Shown piece after piece: positions 62,501 to 64,000 of a stretch of 64,000 nt of DNA. This DNA is from Erythrocercus mccallii (taxonomy: Eukaryota; Chordata; Aves; Passeriformes; Dicruridae): assembly GCA_013397435.1 (NCBI GenBank), contig VZRG01000273.1, positions 372,001-436,000 on the forward strand, read 5' to 3'. The notes under the pieces are model-generated. The model had not been told where the DNA came from, did not search any database, and saw only the letters and a list, made by a program, of their open reading frames with translations. Within the stretch, counting starts at the first letter, position 1; each line of letters begins with the position of its first letter. The position numbers were made by a program, and so were the translations under genes.

Positions 62501-63659
62501 TTATTACATCTTTGGACCAGAGCTGAATCCATGCAGATGAGATATGTATATTTTTAGCATTACAAATATTATTCATGTTATCGTGTCTTTTCCATTGAGT
62601 TATACCTTTTCCAGTATCTGATAATTTTGAATGATGAGGAGACCTGAAAAGTCTAGCCATGGAAAGGAAATGGTTCCCAAACTAAAAGCACTGGTTTAGA
62701 AGTTCTAGCCAAGAAAATACCACTTTAAACTTCACGGGCCTTAAAAATGTTCCACCTCTTGACTGTAAGAACACAGGATTAAGAAAATAAAACACTGCTT
62801 GTTTCTAGTCTTCTAGTTTCTTCCCTGACACGATCTTCTAAGGAACCAAGAACAGAGCAGGTTTTGATTTGCATTTTGATGATTAGTATCTTCTGTAACG
62901 TTGTATACTTAGGAAAACTGGTATTTCAACCTGTGTTCATCATTAAATACGAGTCATGAAAGTTTGTAGGTTGGGAAATGAACTGTGACTGACATGACTA
63001 GAGTTTTTTGTTATCAGAAAGCTGATTATAGAAGTGAATGTGTAGTGACTTCATTGTGAGCATAAATGGTAACCTAAAACCATGGGGTTTGTACCTGAAC
63101 AGTAGTGTTTTTTTAAATTAATGTTTCAGTAATAAAAGATTTCTACTGTCAATTCTCTTGCGTTTGTTTTACCGTTACATCTAACATTTCTATTTGCATT
63201 TGTCAGGAAAAAAGTAATGTGGGATTAACTAGTCAAAAAGAATATTTTCTCAGGTCATTTATCTTCATTAACTAACTGCAACTGCTGTCACTCTTATTTC
63301 TGCAAAAAACTACAGCTGCCTTCCTTATAGCAATGTCCAGATGTTGCCATCAAGCTTGGAGACACAGTGCTCAGGGGTTAGTTGGTGGAGGGAGAGTGGA
63401 GGTAGGCACTGCTTTGTGGTGGTGTCATGAAATGTTTTTGCTGACATTTAGAATTATTATAGGGGAGGGGTGGTTGTTATTTTCCTATTCCTTGGACTTT
63501 TTGTCACCATTTTGCTGGTGAATATTCTGAAGATGTTTTTGTTTGTTTGTTTGTTTAATAGGTGTGATCCTAATATCCCTTGCCCTCTGCGCAGATGCAG
63601 TTATAGGAAATGTACAGGAAAAAGCTATGAAGTTGCACAATGGATCTAATTCAGAAATG
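56275..63659 (+). CDS. SLC35B3: SLC35B3 (PAPS transporter 2), 5' part of the coding sequence, six exons seen, gene continues past the window
   Basis: Encodes the Golgi-membrane nucleotide-sugar-family carrier that brings 3'-phosphoadenosine 5'-phosphosulfate from cytosol into the Golgi lumen for sulfation. Coding exons join as 56275-56546, 57792-57913, 59800-59954, 61416-61523 and 63562-63659; all junctions seen are GT-AG and keep one frame. From the ATG at 56346 (context gccATGG) they give exactly 228 codons. The product has a soluble N-terminus with the segment SPHIKSVDDVVVLGMNLSKF, then about six hydrophobic spans. It carries the family signature around NTSLGYLNYPTQ and FKCCKLIPVM, then the Q-E-K segment NVQEKAMKLHN. 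Compared with the human protein of about 400 residues, roughly 140 C-terminal residues lie downstream. Frame upstream of 56346 stays open to the splice acceptor, so translation may begin further 5' (see exon 1). Family assignment is secure from residue-level similarity recalled from knowledge; transport itself is inferred. Confidence 0.95.
56547..57791 (+). other. SLC35B3 intron 2
   Basis: About 1.2 kb, AT-rich, canonical ends. Holds one perfect 10-bp inverted repeat (57519-57528 with 57549-57558) and nothing else recognisable. Confidence 0.85.
57519..57558. repeat. 10-bp inverted repeat in SLC35B3 intron 2
   Basis: TAATGGATCA (57519-57528) and TGATCCATTA (57549-57558), 20-nt spacer. Confidence 0.9.
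57792..57913 (+). CDS. SLC35B3: SLC35B3 exon 3
   Basis: Acceptor tttttatag, donor AAG/GTATGT. Encodes residues 68-107 plus two bases of codon 108, starting E-L-I-F-S-V-E-G-F and ending D-K-R-R-R across the junction. One hydrophobic span lies at about residues 80-98, followed by the basic K-R-R-R loop. Length is 122 nt and the frame agrees with both neighbours. Confidence 0.95.
57914..59799 (+). other. SLC35B3 intron 3
   Basis: About 1.9 kb with canonical ends. Open frames at 58047-58283 and 58264-58602 show no known domain and lie wholly inside the intron. Contains the tandem duplication and double hairpin at 59359-59429. Confidence 0.85.
59359..59429. repeat. 18-bp tandem duplication with two consecutive perfect hairpins in SLC35B3 intron 3
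   Basis: GGTTCACATTGGTGAAAA (59359-59376) is repeated as GGTTCACTTTGGTGAAAA (59377-59394) with one mismatch. Hairpin 1 is CTTTGGTGAA-aac-TTCACCAAAG (59383-59405). Hairpin 2 is TGTCACAG-tgac-CTGTGACA (59410-59429). Confidence 0.95.
59800..59954 (+). CDS. SLC35B3: SLC35B3 exon 4 (family signature exon)
   Basis: Acceptor gttttgtag, donor CAAG/GTAAGT. Completes Arg108 and encodes residues 109-159 plus one base of codon 160. Contains two hydrophobic spans and the strongly conserved SLC35B-type block N-T-S-L-G-Y-L-N-Y-P-T-Q followed by F-K-C-C-K-L-I-P-V-M. The paired Lys and Cys residues at the membrane boundary are typical of the family. Confidence 0.96.
59955..61415 (+). other. SLC35B3 intron 4
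   Basis: About 1.5 kb, AT-rich, canonical ends. No repeat or RNA gene recognised. Confidence 0.85.
61416..61523 (+). CDS. SLC35B3: SLC35B3 exon 5
   Basis: Acceptor attttgtag, donor ACAG/GTAAAT. Completes Gly160, encodes residues 161-195 and starts codon 196. Begins K-R-Y-N-I-V-D-V-S and contains one hydrophobic span (A-L-C-M-S-L-G-L-I-W-F). It then has the loop D-S-T-V-A-P-N-F-N-L-T-G shared with the mammalian protein. Confidence 0.96.
61524..63561 (+). other. SLC35B3 intron 5
   Basis: About 2.0 kb with canonical ends. Short open frames at 61542-61757 (minus) and 62121-62375 (plus) have no recognisable content. The 3' end carries a (TTTG)n run next to the acceptor. Confidence 0.85.
63536..63557 (+). 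repeat. (TTTG)n microsatellite forming the polypyrimidine tract of the exon 6 acceptor
   Basis: About four TTTG units lead directly into TTTAATAG at the exon 6 boundary. The repeat is the uridine-rich tract of this acceptor, so its length could affect splicing. Confidence 0.85.
63562..63659 (+). CDS. SLC35B3: SLC35B3 exon 6 (last exon in the window)
   Basis: Acceptor tttaatag immediately after a (TTTG)n run, donor ATG/GTAAAT at 63660. Completes Gly196 and encodes residues 197-228. These form one hydrophobic span (V-I-L-I-S-L-A-L-C-A-D-A-V-I-G) and the polar N-V-Q-E-K-A-M-K-L-H-N segment. It ends in phase 0 after Met228. The next exon should begin with the V-L-Y-S type sequence of the family and is not in the window. 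Confidence 0.95.
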
Positions 63660-64000
63660 GTAAATACCACATTTGCGATTTTAAAAGAACATGTTTTATC
63701 GTGGGCTAGGCCTACACTGACAAAGCATGGGACTTAATGTGCTTTTCTCTTGCTTATGAAAGGAAAAGCTCTTGGTGTACTGTTTTTGGGGTTTCCTGTT
63801 TGTCTGAGGACTTCTGCTGATTTTTCTGTTTCATTTTTTAACCTTTCAAGGGTGCTGCTTTCTGTGTGCAACCTCAAGTGTATATTGCAGCTACAGAAAC
63901 ACTCATTTCTGTCAACAATTCCTTTGTCTACCCTGCAGGCCTGAGATCAATGTAGTGTTTTTGTATGATCATGCACTTAATCTCTGAAAAATACATGCTG
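63660..64000 (+). other. SLC35B3 intron 6, 5' portion
   Basis: Starts with donor GTAAAT at 63660 and continues to the window edge. No further exon is visible in these 341 nt. The open frame at 63750-63944 shows no SLC35 similarity. Confidence 0.8.

Noticed and set aside
1..64000. CRISPR arrays, bacterial operons, ribosome binding sites, tRNA or rRNA genes
   Set aside because: The window is vertebrate nuclear DNA. No regularly spaced repeats, cloverleaf with A and B boxes, or rRNA similarity was recognised.

Overview
The window looks like avian nuclear DNA. It carries several decayed CR1 LINE copies of bird type, AT-rich sequence with few repeats, and compact introns with canonical GT-AG ends. 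It holds one recognisable protein-coding gene, the 5' portion of SLC35B3 (PAPST2, the Golgi transporter of the sulfate donor PAPS). The gene lies on the + strand and runs off the right edge. I cannot name the bird order.

Layout. Positions 1 to about 49,250 are a gene desert. I found no convincing exon, tRNA or other structural RNA there. It contains CR1 fragments at 14890-15333, 31396-31463 and 44650-45838; the last still shows pieces of reverse transcriptase and the ORF2 C-terminus. It also contains short microsatellites, several near-perfect hairpins, and at least five degenerate copies of a palindromic repeat related to the core TCCATTGAAGTCAATGGA. A few blocks (near 620, 7080, 22590, 26000, 36270 and 41080) look like candidate conserved noncoding elements. 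That is a judgement from texture and motif content only. In human, the 5' side of SLC35B3 faces a long gene-poor interval towards OFCC1 and TFAP2A, so a desert here fits the known gene order.

From about 49,250 to 51,725 comes a run of mobile-element remnants: an antisense CR1, a probable solo LTR with CCAAT and TATA boxes, and a GC-rich CR1 tail. This CR1 tail ends directly at the SLC35B3 CpG island (about 51,730-52,420). The island has GC boxes, an ETS site and a probable first exon ending at 52111. Exon 2 holds a strong-context ATG (56346). Exons 3 to 6 follow at 57792, 59800, 61416 and 63562. Joined, they encode 228 residues from that ATG, covering about six of the expected ten membrane spans. 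The last roughly 140 residues lie beyond the window.

The main point for follow-up is the gene's 5' end. Two donors in the CpG-island exon (52111 and 52248) and two tandem acceptors 7 nt apart (exon starts at 56268 and 56275) combine so that two of the four pairings read in frame from upstream ATGs into the SLC35B3 frame. This would give alternative N-termini. The second lead is the palindromic repeat family, best seen as a 66-bp hairpin at 9679-9744.
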